From Schistocerca nitens (taxonomy: Eukaryota; Arthropoda; Insecta; Orthoptera; Acrididae): a stretch of DNA of 64,000 nucleotides. The stretch lies in contig NC_064617.1 in the NCBI RefSeq assembly GCF_023898315.1, positions 718,101,202-718,165,201 of the forward strand, written 5' to 3'. The translations under genes and the position numbers were made by a program. The notes under the pieces are model-generated. The model saw nothing but the letters and a program-made list of their open reading frames with translations, searched no databases and had not been told where the DNA came from. Below are positions 8,735 through 20,966 of this stretch, piece by piece. Every line of letters begins with the position of its first letter. The stretch's first letter is position 1.

Positions 8735-10919
8735 CATTTCAGCAGGAGCAAAAATACACGTTATTCGTTTGATGCAACTCTCCACGCTAGCCTATCCTGT
8801 GCAAGCCTCTTCATCTCTCCATAACCACTGCAACCTAAATTCATTAAAACCCTCTCACTGAATTTATTTCTGGGTCTGGATCTACAGTTTTTACACTCCC
8901 CCCATACTTTCTTCCATTACGAAACCGACTGTTCCTTGCTCCTCTGAATGTGTTCTTTACCGATCCCTTCTTTCAGTCAAATTGAGCTATAAATTTCTTT
9001 TCTCCCCAGTTCAATTCATTACCTCTTCATTAATAATTGGACCTACCCATTTAATCTTTGCTACATTGCAGACAAATATCTTCCGAAAGGACTTCCTAAC
9101 ATTTAAATTTATATCAGATGTTAACAAATTTCTCCTTTTCAGAAATGCTTTCCTTCTTATTCGTCTGCATTTTGTATCCTCTCTACTTCGTCCATCGTCC
9201 GTTACTTTGCTGTCCAAATAGAAAAACTCATCTGCTGCTTTCAGTGTCTCATTTCATAATCTAATGTTCTCGGCACCACCCGAATTGATTGATCACATTC
9301 CATAACCTGTGTTTCACTTTTGTTGATGTTCATCTTACAATCTCTCTTCAAGACACTAACCATTCTACTCAACTGCTCTTCTACACTTCTGTCTTCTCTA
9401 ACAGAATTACATCAGCAAACCTGAAAGCTTTTTTTTTCTTCCCCTGAAATTTAATTCTCTTTAGTTTACTATTTACTCAATGTACAGACTGAACAACATT
9501 TGAGATAGGTTACAATTCTGTCTCGGTCCCTTCTCAACTACTGCTTCCCTTACATGTCCTTCGACTCTTCTAAGTGCATTCTGGCTTCTGTACAAGTTTT
9601 AAATAACCTTTCGCTCTCTGTATTTTATCCCTGCTATCTTCACAATTTTATAGAGTGTAGTTCAGTCAAAACTGTCTAATACTTTCTCTAAATCTACAAA
9701 TTCTTTAAATGTAGGTTCCCATCTCGTCAACCGGTCTTGTAAGATAAGACGTAGGCTCAGCATTTCATCGCAAGCTCCTTCGTTTCTCCGAAACCCAAAC
9801 CGAGCTCCCACGAGGTCGGCTTCTACCCATTTTTCCATTCTTCTGTAAATAATTCGTGGCAATGTTTATCAACCCCGCTTTATTAGACAGAGCGGTCGGT
9901 AGTATTCAAACCTGTCAGCACGTGCCTTCTTCCTGAAGTCTGACGGTATTTCCCCTGTCTCATATATCTTGCACACTAGGTGGAAAAATTTTATTATGGC
10001 TGGCCCTCCCAAGGATCTCAATAATTGTGAGGGAATGTCGCCTATTCTAGGGAGCTTATTTCCACTTAAGTCTTTCGGTGCCCTATTAAATTCTCCTCTC
10101 AGTATGATATCTCCAGTCTCATTTTCATCTACTTCCTCTTCTCTTGCTGTAATATTTTCCTCAAATTTGTTAGGCTTATATAGACGCTTAATATATTCCT
10201 CCTACTTTTCACATTTCTCTTCTTTTCTTAGCACTAGTTTTCCATCTGAACCCTTGATATTCATGCAATTGCTTCTCTTTTCTCCAAATGTGTCTATAAT
10301 TTTACTGTAGTCGGCATCTACTTTTCTCCCAATCATACATGTTCCTATAGCCCTACATTTGTCCTCTAGCGATTCCTGTTCAGACATTTTGCATTTTCTG
10401 CCAATCTCATTTTTCAGACGTCTGTACTCCCTTTCGCTTACTTCAGTTGCTGTATTTTCATATTTTCTCCTTTCGTCAGCTAAATTCAACATTGCGAGTG
10501 TTATTCAAGCGTTTCTAATAGACATTGCCTTTTTACCTATGTGATCCTCTGCTGCCTTCAGTGCTTCATCTCTCAAAGCTACCCGTTCGTATTATACTGT
10601 ATTCCTTTCCCCTATTTCAGTAAATCGTTTCCTAATGTTTCCTTTAAAAGTCTCAACAACATACGGTTCTTTCAATTTATCCAAGTCGCATTCCCTTCAT
10701 TTCCTATCTTTTTTGATTTTCTCCACTTTTAGTATGCCGTTCACAACCAATAATTTATGGTCACAGCTCACATCTGCCCAAGGGAAATGCCTAACAATTT
10801 AAAATCTGGTTCTGATATCTCTGTCTTACCATTATACGACCAATCTGAAATGTAGTATCTTCAGATCTCTTCCACCTATACAATCTTCTTACATGATTCT
10901 GAAACCACGTGCTAAACTA
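8735..10919 (-). pseudogene. APE-type LINE: endonuclease end plus RT
   Basis: On the minus strand, from high to low coordinates, these parts appear. ADVSCDHKLLVVNG is the SDH region of an apurinic endonuclease, with Ser-Asp-His disturbed. A basic linker follows (RLKNEIGRKCKMSEQE), then reverse-transcriptase segments ARFGFRRNEGACDEM and FVDLEKVLDSFD. Later come YRSQNALRRVEGHVREA and a C-terminal FFYLDSKVTDDGRSRE. Stops and frameshifts are many. The order endonuclease-RT and the style match RTE-like LINEs abundant in Orthoptera; the clade assignment is from memory. It copied its own RNA at a nicked target. Dead copy; SINEs interrupt its 5' side. Confidence 0.75.
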
Positions 10920-11117
10920 AATGGTTCAAATGGCCCTGAGCACTATGGGACTTAACATCTGAGGTCATCAGTCCCCTAGAACTTAGAACTACTTAAACCT
11001 AACTAACCTAAGGACGTCATACACATCCATGCCCGAGGCAGGATTCGAACCTGCGACCGTAGCAGTCGCGCGGTTCCGGACTGAAGCTCCTAGAACCGCT
11101 GGGCCACCACGGCCGGC
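10920..11117 (-). repeat. tRNA-derived SINE X in the LINE
   Basis: Minus-strand head GCCGGCCGTGGTGGCCCAGC, B box GGTTCGAATCC and body CCTTAGGTTAGTTAGGTTTA. Similar sequences GCTAAACTAAA and GTTAAACTAAA flank it and look like a target duplication with one change. It splits the LINE. Confidence 0.93.
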
Positions 11118-11144
11118 TTGTTAAACTAAACTCAGTCCAAACAG

Positions 11145-11425
11145 GTCTCGTAACCGTCGCAATGTCATCCCCTGGCGATAAGCGTCTCTGGAGGGGGAAG
11201 TGGTCAGCACACCTCTCTCCCGGCCCTTGTCAGTGTTTGTGACCGGAGCCGCTGGTCCTCAGTCAAGTAGCTCCTCGACTGGCCTTACAAGGGCTGAGTA
11301 CACCCCGCTTGCCAATAGCGCCGGGTAGACCCGGATGGTGACCTGTCCAAGTGCTGTTCAAGCCCAACAGTGCTTAACTTTGGCGATCTGAAGGGAACAT
11401 GTGCTGTCACTGTGGAAATTCCGCT
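11145..11425 (-). repeat. 5S rRNA-derived SINE, copy 1
   Basis: On the minus strand the head carries GATCGCCAAAGTTAAGCACT and then CACTTGGACAGGTCACCATC. These align with the internal promoter (A box and C box) of 5S rRNA. A body with GAGGAGCTACTTGACTGAGG follows, shared with the copy at 20967-21283. The head is more decayed here. 5S-headed SINEs (SINE3 class) are transcribed by Pol III from the 5S internal control region. Confidence 0.8.
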
Positions 11426-12147
11426 ATGCTTAAAGTTGCTAGACGGCTTCCTCTTCATTTCTTTCTCACAGTCAATGTTCTCATACTATTTTTTCTTCGG
11501 TTCCTTTTCCTGCCATGGAATACCAGTGCCCCATCACAATTACATTTTTGGTCTCACTTAACTATTTGAATAATTTCGTTTATCTCATCATACATTCATT
11601 TCTTCATGATCTGCGGAGCTAGTTAGCATATAAAGTTGTGATATTATGATGGGTGTTGGCTTCGTGTCTATCTTGGCTACGATAATGCATTCACAATGCT
11701 GTTCTACCTGCATTCATTGTTAGGCCAACTCCTCTCCTATTTGATTTTGTTTTGATAATCCTGCACTGACTTGGCCAAATGTGCTGTTCATCATACCAGG
11801 GCACTTCACTAATTCCCATTATATCTAACTTCAGCCTATCTATTTGCCATTTTAAATTCTCTAAGCTACCTAATCAGTTCAGGGATCTAATATTCCGCAC
11901 TCTGACCTGTACAGTATCAGTTCTGTTTTGCTTGATGCCAGCATCCTCCTGTGTAGTCTCCACATGGAGATCCGAAAGGAGGACTATTTGGACGTGGAAT
12001 ATTTTACCCAGGAGGATACCATCATCATTAAACTATACAGTAGAGCTGCATATTCTCAGAAAAAAAATTAATGACTGTAGTAACCCCTTACTTTCGGCCA
12101 TTCGCAGAACCAGCACAGCAAGACTATGTTGGATAACTGTTGCACAA
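11426..12147 (-). repeat. LINE 5' region, decayed
   Basis: This appears to continue the LINE at 8735-10919 upstream, after the two SINE insertions. It contains TATATCTAACTTCAGCCTAT and GGAGATCCGAAAGGAGGACT, which I recall from the 5' part of a common orthopteran RTE-like LINE read in antisense. No frame remains open. The assignment rests on recall rather than motifs, hence the modest confidence. Confidence 0.5.
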
Positions 12148-12325
12148 CAGGCGCTTCAGTCCGCAATGGCACGACTGCTTCGGTCTCAAGTTCGAATCCT
12201 GCCTCGGGCATGAATGTGTGTGATGTCCTTAGGTTAGTTAGGTTTAAGTAGTTCTAAGTTCTAGGAGACTGATGACCTCAGATGTTAAGTCCCATAGTGC
12301 TCAGAGCCATTTGAACCATTTTTTC
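12148..12325 (+). repeat. tRNA-derived SINE X, decayed head
   Basis: The body is well kept (GTCCTTAGGTTAGTTAGGTT, then GATGACCTCAGATGTTAAGT). The B box AGTTCGAATCC is nearly intact. The head before it (CAGGCGCTTCAGTCCGCAAT) has lost a clear A box. It interrupts the LINE. Confidence 0.88.
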
Positions 12326-13414
12326 CCTGGTGCACACATAAATTTTGTAAAATTATTACTTGGCTTCGACGGCAGAGAACCAGATCTGGCTCATACCGTG
12401 TGTCACAATCAGTATCTGGAGCACGCAAAGAGTGCCAGTGTTACAGAAGGTAGGGCGCCTCTTATAACACATTGCCACACCAAGAGAAGCTATAAGGGAG
12501 GAGTGGAAACAGCGCAGAATGACAGCACCCAACACGTCATTCTGCGGGGTGCGAAATACGAAGTAATAATATGCAACATCCGAGCTCAGCCACTCCACGG
12601 CGTCCTGGCACAGATGGAAAGTACGAGTGCAAGGCGAACTGACATCATTGAGACACCACAGTGAGGACATGACTGCTGGCAGTTTCAGATAATCAGGGCA
12701 AATGACTGCATCACCAGTTGCTATGACGTTACGTCCAGGTTAAAAGCCCTGTTTCAAAAGTCTCAGCGTCAGCGTCTGGTCATTCTGTACGAATCTCTGA
12801 TTCAGACGGGATGACAGTCTGATTAGTTACAGGATGACTTGTGTGGGCGAATCGCGATGAACTGATTGCTGCCTCAATGAAGACTTCACCTCTGAGACTG
12901 CAGCCAGCCATCTGTAGCGAGACTTAGCTACTGCAAACAGCCACTGTTGTTTGGTCACATCCGTGACTGATAGAAGTGGACGGTCCTGGGTCTTCGTCTG
13001 GTGAAAAGCCGTACCAGTGTGTTGGGTGAGCGCTTGACTACCACCTCTGTGGCTGTACGCTGTTTTGCTGATTTGGGTTTTGGGCTTCTGCCTTCACGAC
13101 AATATGCTGTCGCTAGACGCACGACATCTGTGTTGGGTTCTGACCTACGCAACGCCCGGAGTGCTGCCCCCACATTCCTTGTTGTGCACAGGTGTGCGAT
13201 TTAGCGGGCCTTTCGCCAAGCCGTAAGGTAACACATGTTGTAAAATCACGAGTAATAAATATGTTCCCAGACAATGCTGTTAAAGTGCCACTTCAGGGTG
13301 CATGAGAGCCATCCTCACCAGCTCCCTTCTGCACCTGTAGCGCCACCACCTCACCTGTTCAGCCTCCACGCCAACTAAAAATCTTGACCCGAGGGGTGAC
13401 TGCTGCATAATGTT
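12326..13414. other. Unclassified segment between LINE parts
   Basis: About 1.1 kb separates recognisable parts of the same LINE, so it is probably another inserted element. I see no inverted termini, transposase or RT motif. Frames such as 12272-12664 (plus) and 12955-13173 (minus) have no family signature. A GTAATAAATATG at about 13250 could be a poly(A) signal of an unknown retroelement. Confidence 0.35.
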
Positions 13415-13600
13415 AGAAGATTAGATCAGTCAGTCATCCAGACTTTGGCCATGTGACTACTGGAAAGGATGTTGTTGTTGTTTTTCAGGCTAGTCTAGTG
13501 TCTCCGTAGACACCCCTCTGTTATGGTTGAGCCTATATTGTTGAGCTACACAAGCCACCCCACCTCGTCAAAATCTATAGTTCATGGGGGAGGCGAAGTT
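13415..13600 (-). repeat. LINE 5' fragment
   Basis: It contains GATCAGTCAGTCATCCAGAC, a GTTGTTGTTGTT run and TAGTTCATGGGGGAGG. These are recalled as the extreme 5' part of the LINE occupying 8735-12147. No coding potential remains. Confidence 0.4.
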
Positions 13601-13699
13601 ACATTTGGATATTATCTCGTACGTCTTACGTTCGCAATATTGTACTACATATGGGTCGCAACATACCAAAATATATTAATTAAAATCATGATGTCTTAC

Positions 13700-13835
13700 T
13701 TAGATATTATTCTGCGCCATCATTTTTGAAGTAGTCCCATTGGTAGCGATTACACCGATCCTGACGTTTCTGTCGGTTTTGAAATGAATCCTGGAAGTCC
13801 CTTTCTTATGGTGTTTAGTACCCTTTGCGATTCTG
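13700..13835 (-). pseudogene. Mariner transposase C-terminal scrap
   Basis: The minus strand reads DFQDSFQNRQKRQDRCNRYQ and then WDYFKNDGAE. This matches the usual mariner ending (FQxCFxxWxxRWDxCxxxxGDYFEG). Only about 40 codons survive and no catalytic residue is present. The rest of the element was not found beside it. Confidence 0.6.
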
Positions 13836-13951
13836 ATTACATTTACTCCACTGTATCAAATCTTCGGCCCTTCAACTTGATTTTCGTCTTAGCGAAGATA
13901 CAGAAGTTACACGTAGCTAAGTCTGGTGAGCATGGCAGGTGGACCAACCAA

Positions 13952-14180
13952 GGTGGCGCAGTGGCTAGCACACTGGACTCGCATTCAGGAGGACGACGGT
14001 TTAATCCCGCGTCCGGCCATCCTGATTTAGGTTTTCCATGATTTCTTTAAATCACTCCAGGCAAATGTTGGGATGGTTCATTTGAAAGGGCACAGCCGAC
14101 TTCTTCCCCGTCCTTCCCTAATCCGATGAGACCGACGATCTCGCTGTTTGGTCTCTTCCCCCGAGCAACCCAACCCCCAT
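13952..14180 (+). repeat. tRNA-derived SINE, family Z
   Basis: A-box region GGTGGCGCAGTGGCTAGCAC, B box GGTTTAATCCC (13998-14008; the canonical form is GGTTCAATCCC). The body has GGTTTTCCATGATTTCTTTA, TTTGAAAGGGCACAGCCGAC and CCGATGAGACCGACGATCTC. Its head differs from family X. A body fragment of this family recurs at 29334-29442. Confidence 0.88.
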
Positions 14181-14479
14181 GGCAGGTAGGTTACAGCTGT
14201 CATCATGTTTTAGTGGAAAATTCCTAATCAAGGTAGGCTATATGTGGTCGTGCATTCTCACGGTGGAGTGATTCGTATGCCTCATCGGTTTAGGTTATGT
14301 TCCCATGTTCTCAAGTCAAACATCTGCGAAAATAGCTATAGAATTCTTTATTGACTGTCATCGCAGGCGGGACGAACACCTTATACACAATCCTGTCAAT
14401 TAAAAAAATGAAAAAGGAACAACAAGGACTTGTCGACCTTTTTTTGGTCAAGGTGAAGAACGACTCTTTCACTGCGGTG
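14181..14479. other. No recognised feature
   Basis: A short spacer of about 300 bases with no gene or repeat I can name. Confidence 0.4.
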
Positions 14480-15440
14480 ACTGATGCTTTGTCTCAGGGT
14501 TACGGCCATTTGATTTGATTAGTGCAAGGACACAAGAACAACTATGGCCTCCGCCGACTGTTTCGTGCACCGGAACTGAGTTCCTGTGCGGTTTCGCATC
14601 CTGTGAACCTAATGAAGCCAACCGGTACCCGTAAAGAGTAATACTAGTTCCTTATTAGATACGATTTCTTCAGAACTTACTAACCCATATGCTCTCTGTC
14701 TTTTGCCCTCCAACACTTCACATTGGAAGATTAGGTGCCCGCATCTCGTGGTCGTGTGGTAGCGTTCTCGCTTCCCACGTCCGGGTTACCGGGTTCGATT
14801 CCCGGCGGGGTCAGAGATTTTCTCTGCCTCGTGATGGCTGGGTGTTGTGTGCTGTCCTTAGGTTAGTTAGGTTTAAGTAGTTCTAAGTTCTAGGGGACTT
14901 ATGACCACAGCAGTTGAGTCCCATAGTGCTCAGAGCCATTTGAACCATTTGAAGATTAGGTGTTGTGCGGTTTCGTCCTCCTCGCCACATAGTCTACACT
15001 TAGCAGTTTCTTCCTCTATCCCCGTCTCGTATAGATGTTTCTTAAAGTTTCCATGGCCCGTCGTCATAAGTCCTACTGAGTTTTATCTTTCTCCTCTTCA
15101 AGCGCAAGATTACAGGGCTTCTCTTGAAACATGGCTTCAGCATTATTAGTCTGCTATTTTTTTGTTTTTGGATCGTAGTCCAATATTCTACGTGCTGCGT
15201 AATTTTGATTTGTCAATCGCCTTAGTAATGGTTAGTACTGGTTTCTATCCAATAAATGGGTAGTCGCGCCTTTCCTGGCCAGTTTATCAGCTTCTTCATT
15301 GCCACTAATTCCTGAGTGACCAGGGACCCACAACAGGTTTACCCTGTTGCTTTTCACTAGTCACACAGGAGCTTCATGGCATTTTGCAACGATCTCTGAT
15401 TTCCTTGCAGGGGCTGATAAAGATTTCGTAATACGGAGAC
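14480..15440 (-). pseudogene. I-clade-like LINE end with RNase H
   Basis: The minus strand reads VNLLWVPGHSGISGNEEADK followed by LARKGAT. This is the RNase H signature with the catalytic Asp of EADKLA. Downstream it reads KCRLCGEEDETAQHLI, the CxxC...H part of the terminal zinc-knuckle motif. The remaining C-terminal piece continues at 14480-14725 beyond a SINE. Frameshifts break the protein. RNase H plus this knuckle points to an I-type LINE lineage. The live protein would degrade the RNA strand of its cDNA hybrid. Confidence 0.8.
14738..14950 (+). repeat. Chimeric SINE: different tRNA head, X body
   Basis: The head is CTCGTGGTCGTGTGGTAGCG with B box GGGTTCGATTCCCGG and CAGAGATTTTCTCTGCCTCG, as in the SINE at 28262. 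After TGTGCTGTCCTTAGGTTAGT the rest is the family X body. A perfect 12-base duplication GAAGATTAGGTG (14726-14737 and 14951-14962) shows that it inserted as one unit into the RNase H LINE. The chimera therefore existed before it jumped. Confidence 0.93.
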
Positions 15441-16249
15441 GCTACAGAATTGGTGCAAAGAGAGAAACAGCAAGTGTAATTTGATAATGGCGGGAGGAAC
15501 ATGACCTGCTCTCATACCTTAACGCGTAGCGCGCCAGCTCGCGAGGTAACAGACGGAATCCACATGCAGGGTAACACTGTTGCTCTGGTACTCTGGCCAA
15601 CCCCTGAGTGATTTTAAGGACATAACTAAATGTGGCAATTTCTGCGCTGGTTGTTCATTTCAGCATAGCAGAACATGCGAACAAATCAGGCATGAAACAG
15701 AAGAAAACTATACACGATTGACGGAGAGATACAGTTAACGACTTTTCCTCCCATCTTCGAGTTAAGGACGATAAGGTGGCAAAGTAATAACATAAACTTA
15801 GATTGTCAAAATTAGTTTCAGATGTACGAGTGTTATCCTGAAAAATACTTTTTTCATGTCACATGGGAAGCAGAGGACGCAACGGAATAGTCGTTACACC
15901 GACTCACGCGCTATAGTAGGTCAGTGTACTTGAGATGTCGTAGCGAGAAACCCACACTGCTTCGGGTCCGAATGCAGTAGCCGTTCAAAATGACCCTTGC
16001 GACTGGAAATACAGCCAAAAGGGAAATACCGGTTTTTAAAACAAAAATCTCAAAGCTGTCGATATTCGCGGCTAAATTCGTGTTGTACACGGACCAAATG
16101 TAATGCGTGAAGATATTGTGCATGTATGGTGTCGTTTGTTTTAAAGGTGTTCATGATACCTGTCTTCCGTCTGGTGATAAAATGACAAACCCTGATGTGA
16201 TGACCTGCCGCCTCGCCCAACGCTATTACGAAAAAGTAGGCCAAACCGA
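15441..16249. other. No recognised feature
   Basis: No known repeat or gene. The frames at 15911-16123 and 16050-16244 (minus) are unremarkable. Confidence 0.35.
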
Positions 16250-16925
16250 GTCGGAAAGGTTGACTCCGTGGACTTCTCTCGACCGCCCCGTTTCCGACGC
16301 ATTTGTAGGTGCCACAGGTACCGAGGCACTTCCGACCAAGCAGTTTTGCACCGTGGCATTTCCGACGAGAGCCTCCCCCGGTGTTGCGACTACATTTGAC
16401 ACGGCAACGGAGAGGTGTATACTTATTGATGCTCGTTTCACTCGCAACAATTTAATCTGTGCTCCTAGATTCCTGCCTAACAATGCCCTCCGAAATCGCG
16501 ACATATTCGGAAATGAACAGCCAAAGATTTGTGACAAGCAAGAACACGAATGTCATTGCAGCTTGTTTGATTCGTAGCAATTTAACCTTTGATTTTTTAC
16601 TAAGATTAAAAATAAAAAATAAGGAAAAACGTTGAAACATGCCTATGTACTGTCTGTATTGCTAGTCCTGAACCTGGACAAAATATGAAGGGATGTTTAT
16701 ATTACAAAACGGACGGAAAAACCACTGCTAACACCAACCAGTTTTGCACTGTGATATTTCCGCCAACAGTTCCTTCCCCCGCCCCACCTCCCACACCTTC
16801 TAACCGTTACAGCCATTTGTGATGTCAGAAAAACCACGGCTAAAATATTTGTGGTCGGAAATACCACGTTGATGTCACTGGTCGCGAACTCCGATGTCGG
16901 AAAGTCCACGACACCGAAAGATTCC
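16250..16925. repeat. Diverged internal direct repeats
   Basis: GCAGTTTTGCACCGTGGCAT (16340) recurs as CAGTTTTGCACTGTGATATT (16739). CTCGTTTCACTCGCAACAAT (16432) resembles CTTGTTTGATTCGTAGCAAT (16562). Several phrases with TTTCCGAC occur, also in inverted form (GTCGGAAAT). This is probably a locally duplicated repeat unit of unknown type, with no open frame of significance. Confidence 0.45.
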
Positions 16926-16929
16926 AAAG

Positions 16930-18254
16930 AAATCTTGTTTGTTCATTTTTATGAAACGTAGAAGGACAATGTATCTTGAGAGACATTAATATAACTGATA
17001 TAAACCATTCAAAATAAGCGACACGGACTCTAGACTACAGCTGTCGTTTTGCACGACGCTGCTCGACCACATCTTCTCGGTAAAAACAAGAGTTCAAACA
17101 GGACATTTTTGCACATCTTCTCTAGAGCCTAAACTTGACTCCAGATGATTTCCATCGCATCAAGCACATGAAAAAGTAGCTTGGTTCACAACGCTTTTAG
17201 TCCGACGAAGAGCGTCAAGATGCTGACACAGACTGCCTGTAATTTCAGGCTGCAGAATTTTATGAAGAGGAAATTTGTCATCTTGTTAAGAGGTACGATA
17301 ATGACGTCAGTCTGAATGGATTTATGAAGAGAAGTAAAATTCCTCCAATAAATCATGATTTTATATACAGCTTAATACAGGTTGTTTTCTGTACAGCTCT
17401 TATGCATTACGTGCATTAAACGTACATAATTTCCGAATCCGAAAGTTCAGCATAGTTTAAAACACACAGATGCTTCAGTGAGAGCCTCTAACGGTAATAA
17501 CATTGAACCAATGAGGCCGGAATGTGTTCCTGGATAATTACACTTCAAAAGATTTGTATGCGAGACGCAAGTCCGTGAAGCAACAACAACGATTAGTTTC
17601 ATGCGACGAATAAGTTGACGACGTATGTTGATATCACTAGGTGCTGGACGGGATGACTTCTTACGTCAATCATACGTGAGCGAAGTAATAAAAAGACGAA
17701 TCTTTTTTGATTCTCCTTATTTTTCTCATTAAGCTCGTTTCGTTCATTTTTACGTTAGTCTCTCACGGCACCGAACACGTATAGTTTGCGTACGTGATTT
17801 AATATGAGCACAGTACTGGATATCAGCCCTCGATATTCCGAAACAGTAAGAGAAGCCGGAAGCAATCGTCGGGATTAAATCGGAATTGTTTTCCATTTAT
17901 CATGCATGTGCTCCGTTGGTCGCTGATCCTGAGAATGCACGCCACGCTCTGACAATCACATACGAAGTCCTACCGATAGAATTTTCATGAGGTAACACTC
18001 CCGCAGGTTACCAGCTTCCTTTTCCCCCGTAATTCTGTCTGCATAAACTCTAGACGTCCCCTGTGGTTAGTCATTTGCCTTCCTACGCTTGCTTCAGAGC
18101 TCAGTATACGTAATTGTTCTACCAAATCTAGCTCCGATTTACTAATGATGTCTGTTATAATACGTGTAATTGTTTAATATTATCTTTAATTTCTAAAGTC
18201 CTTTGGTTTCTAAATTATAAGTAGTAACTGACCTGTGTCCTTGTAACCTTTATA
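16930..18254. other. No recognised feature
   Basis: 1.3 kb with no long frame, no inverted termini and no family I recognise. Possibly unique host intergenic sequence. Confidence 0.4.
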
Positions 18255-19634
18255 CACTACTGGCCCTTAAAATTGCTACACCAAGAAGAAATGCAGATGA
18301 TAAACGGGTATTCATTGGACAAATATATTATACTAGAACTGACAATTGATTAAATTTTCAGACAGTTTGGGTACATAGATCCTGAGAAATCGGTACCCAG
18401 AACAACCACCTCTGGCCATAATAACGGCCGTGATACGCCTGGGCATTGAGTCAAACAGAGCTTGGATGGCGTGTACAGGTACAGCTGCCCATGCAGCTTC
18501 AACACGACACCGCAGTTCATCAAGAGTAATGACTGGCGTATTGTGACGAGCCAGTTGCTCGGCCACCATTGATCAGACGTTTTCAGTTGGTGAGAGATCT
18601 GGAGAATGTGCTGGCCAGGGCAGCAGTCGAACATTTTCTGTATCCAGAAAGGCCCGTACTGGACCTGCAACATGTGGTCGTGCATTATCCTATGAAATGT
18701 AGGGTTTCGCAGGGATCGAATGAAGGGTAGAGCCACGAGTCGTAACACATCTGAAATGTAACGTCCGCTGTTCAAAGTGCCGTCAGTGCGAACAAGAGGT
18801 GACCGAAACGTGTAACCAGTGGCTTCCCATAACATCAGGCCGGGTGATACGCCAGTATGGCGATGACGAATACACGCTTCCAATGTGCGTTCACCGCGAT
18901 GTCGCCAAACACGGATGCGACCATCATGATGCTGTAAACAGAACCTGGATTCATCCGAAAAAAATGACGTTTTGCCATTCGTGCACCCAGGATCGTCGTT
19001 GAGTACACCATCGCAGGCGCTCCTGTCTGTGATGCAGCGTCAAGGGTAACCGCAGCCATGGTCTCCGAGCTGATAGTCCATGCTGCTGCAAACGTCGTCG
19101 AACTGTTTGTGCAGATGGTTGTTGTCTTGCAAATGTCCCCATCTGTTGACTCAGGGATCGAGACGTGGCTGCACGATCCGTTACAGCCATGCGGATAAGA
19201 TGCCTGTCATCTTGACTGCTAGTGAAACGAAGCCGTTGGGATCCAGTACGGCGTTCCGTATTACCCTCCTGAACCCACCGATTCCATATTCTGCTAACAG
19301 GCATTGGATCTCGACCAACGCCAGCAGCAATGTTGCGATACGATGAACCGCAATCGCGATAGGCTACAATCCGACCTTTATCAAAGTCGGAAACGAGATG
19401 GTACGCATTTCGCCTCCTTACACGAGGCACGACAACAACGTTTCACCAGGCAACGCCGGTCAACTGCTGTTTGTGTATGAGAAATCGGTTGGAAACGTTC
19501 CTCATGTCAGCACGTTGTATGAATGCTCTGGAAAGCTAATCATTTGCATATTACAGCATCTTCTTCCTGTCGGTTAAATTTCGCTTCTGTAGCACGTCAT
19601 CGTCGTGGTGTAGCAATTTTAATGGCTAGTAGTG
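18255..19634 (-). mobile_element. Tc1-like element A2, complete
   Basis: The left terminus CACTACTGGCCCTTAAAATT and the right terminus (complement of CACTACTAGCCATTAAAATT) are flanked by TA on both sides. The 1380-bp length is full for the family. This copy is uninterrupted and serves as the reference for reading the nested copies A1 and A3. Confidence 0.93.
18333..19430 (-). pseudogene. Tc1 transposase, A2
   Basis: Starts MPRVRRRNAYHLVSDFDKGR. The helix-turn-helix follows (SYRNIAAGVGRDPMPVSRIW), then a second DNA-binding segment to HEWQNVIFFG, where the frame is lost. A run of seven T just before the first catalytic Asp codon shifts the frame; copy A4 has six T and reads IFSDESR. A second one-base loss near 18690 destroys the frame again before the second Asp region. 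The C-terminal part reads MVAEQLARHNTPVITLDELR in the original frame. Not functional. Confidence 0.88.
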
Positions 19635-19761
19635 TAACTTAGGCAGTAATAAAAAATCAGGATCTCTTGTGGTTTGCCATCTTTGATCCTCAAGGTGTGG
19701 TTTTCTTCCTTTTTTTTTATTGCATCTGTGTCTGCTGTCAGTATTATGGAACTAAATAATA

Positions 19762-20952
19762 CACTATCTGACTAAAAACAGTGAAGCACCCAGAAGAGGA
19801 GGAGGAAACAAAATGAAACTTCGCCGATTGAGAGGGTATGTGATGATATTTCAGTGATTACAAAATGGAGTCGAATTTGCACGGAACTTGGCAGCATGAG
19901 CCCACTTATCGGTAAGAAGTTGGACCCCGCTGACCTGGATGCATGCAGTGATTCAACTGGGAACGGTGTCGTAAAGCCGCCGTGTCCTTTCCAGATGAAA
20001 GCTGGCTCACAGCTGTTGCAGCTGGTCCTTGATCTCCTGGCTTCTGACTCCGAGACGGAGCTGACGTCCGTGCTGCTGTCGGGACAGATCTTGGAATCTG
20101 GCTGGTCACGGAGCTGCTTTAACACCACGCAGACATAGAGATACGTACCATGTGTGGACGGTCATTGTCCTTTAGAAAAACGGCAGCACGGTACTGTTAC
20201 ATGAGAGCTAATGCGCGAAGACACAGAATGTTCGTGACGTAGCGTTGTGTCTTCGGAGTTTTTCAGTCGCTACCAGCCGTGATGGTTCCACACACATTGA
20301 CGCCAGGAGTAATCCCACTGCGCCTCTCCAAAACATTGGAAGATCGAGACCTCTCCCCACGACGATGGTCATCCGTGGTAGTACGGAAGCGCAGTTCAGC
20401 GCTGAACACAATGCGAAGCTATTAATCAGCAGTCCGTGTTTCACGTTCATGGCACCACTCCAAACGAAACCGTTTCTGTGACGGTGTTAACGGCAGCCTA
20501 CGTAGTTCCCAAGTCTGGCTGCTGCTAGTCTCCGACAAATGGTGTGGGATGACATGGGATGTTACAGGGAGTTCAGTGCATGTTATCGGATGACAGGCGC
20601 AGATGTGAAAGGGTTGCGACGTTTCTGGTGAACAATACGGCGATCCTCGCTTGTGGTGGTCAGACGTGGTGGACCAGAACCTTGATGACGAGAATGTCTG
20701 CCCTCACATCCCTATGCAGTCCAGCATCGGGCCACTGTCATATCCTAATGCACCCCAAATCGGGATACGGCACGATTCGACCAGCTGGGCAAATGGAGAC
20801 GTCATTCAAACTCTGTTATGTGCTGCTAACGCTGTCTCAGACGAGTACGCAGCATCTCCGCGTGCTCATAGTAATCACTCAACATCTGACATTGTCACGA
20901 CCATTATATCCCCTACCAGGCCTGACAGACAACACTAAACACGAATAACACT
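19762..20952 (-). pseudogene. Tc1-like element E, decayed
   Basis: The left terminus CACTATCTGACTAAAAACAG follows a TA. The minus strand carries Tc1 DNA-binding motifs across several frames: HQGSGPPRLTTTSEDRRIVH, then RRLAAARLGNYVG and LTPSQKRFRLEWCHERE. Further on there are only fragments of the catalytic domain. Multiple stops and frameshifts occur. The right terminus was not found, and the 5S SINE at 20967 sits at that end. This is an old dead copy of a family different from A, B and C. Confidence 0.7.
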
Positions 20953-20966
20953 GATTGATAATATCA

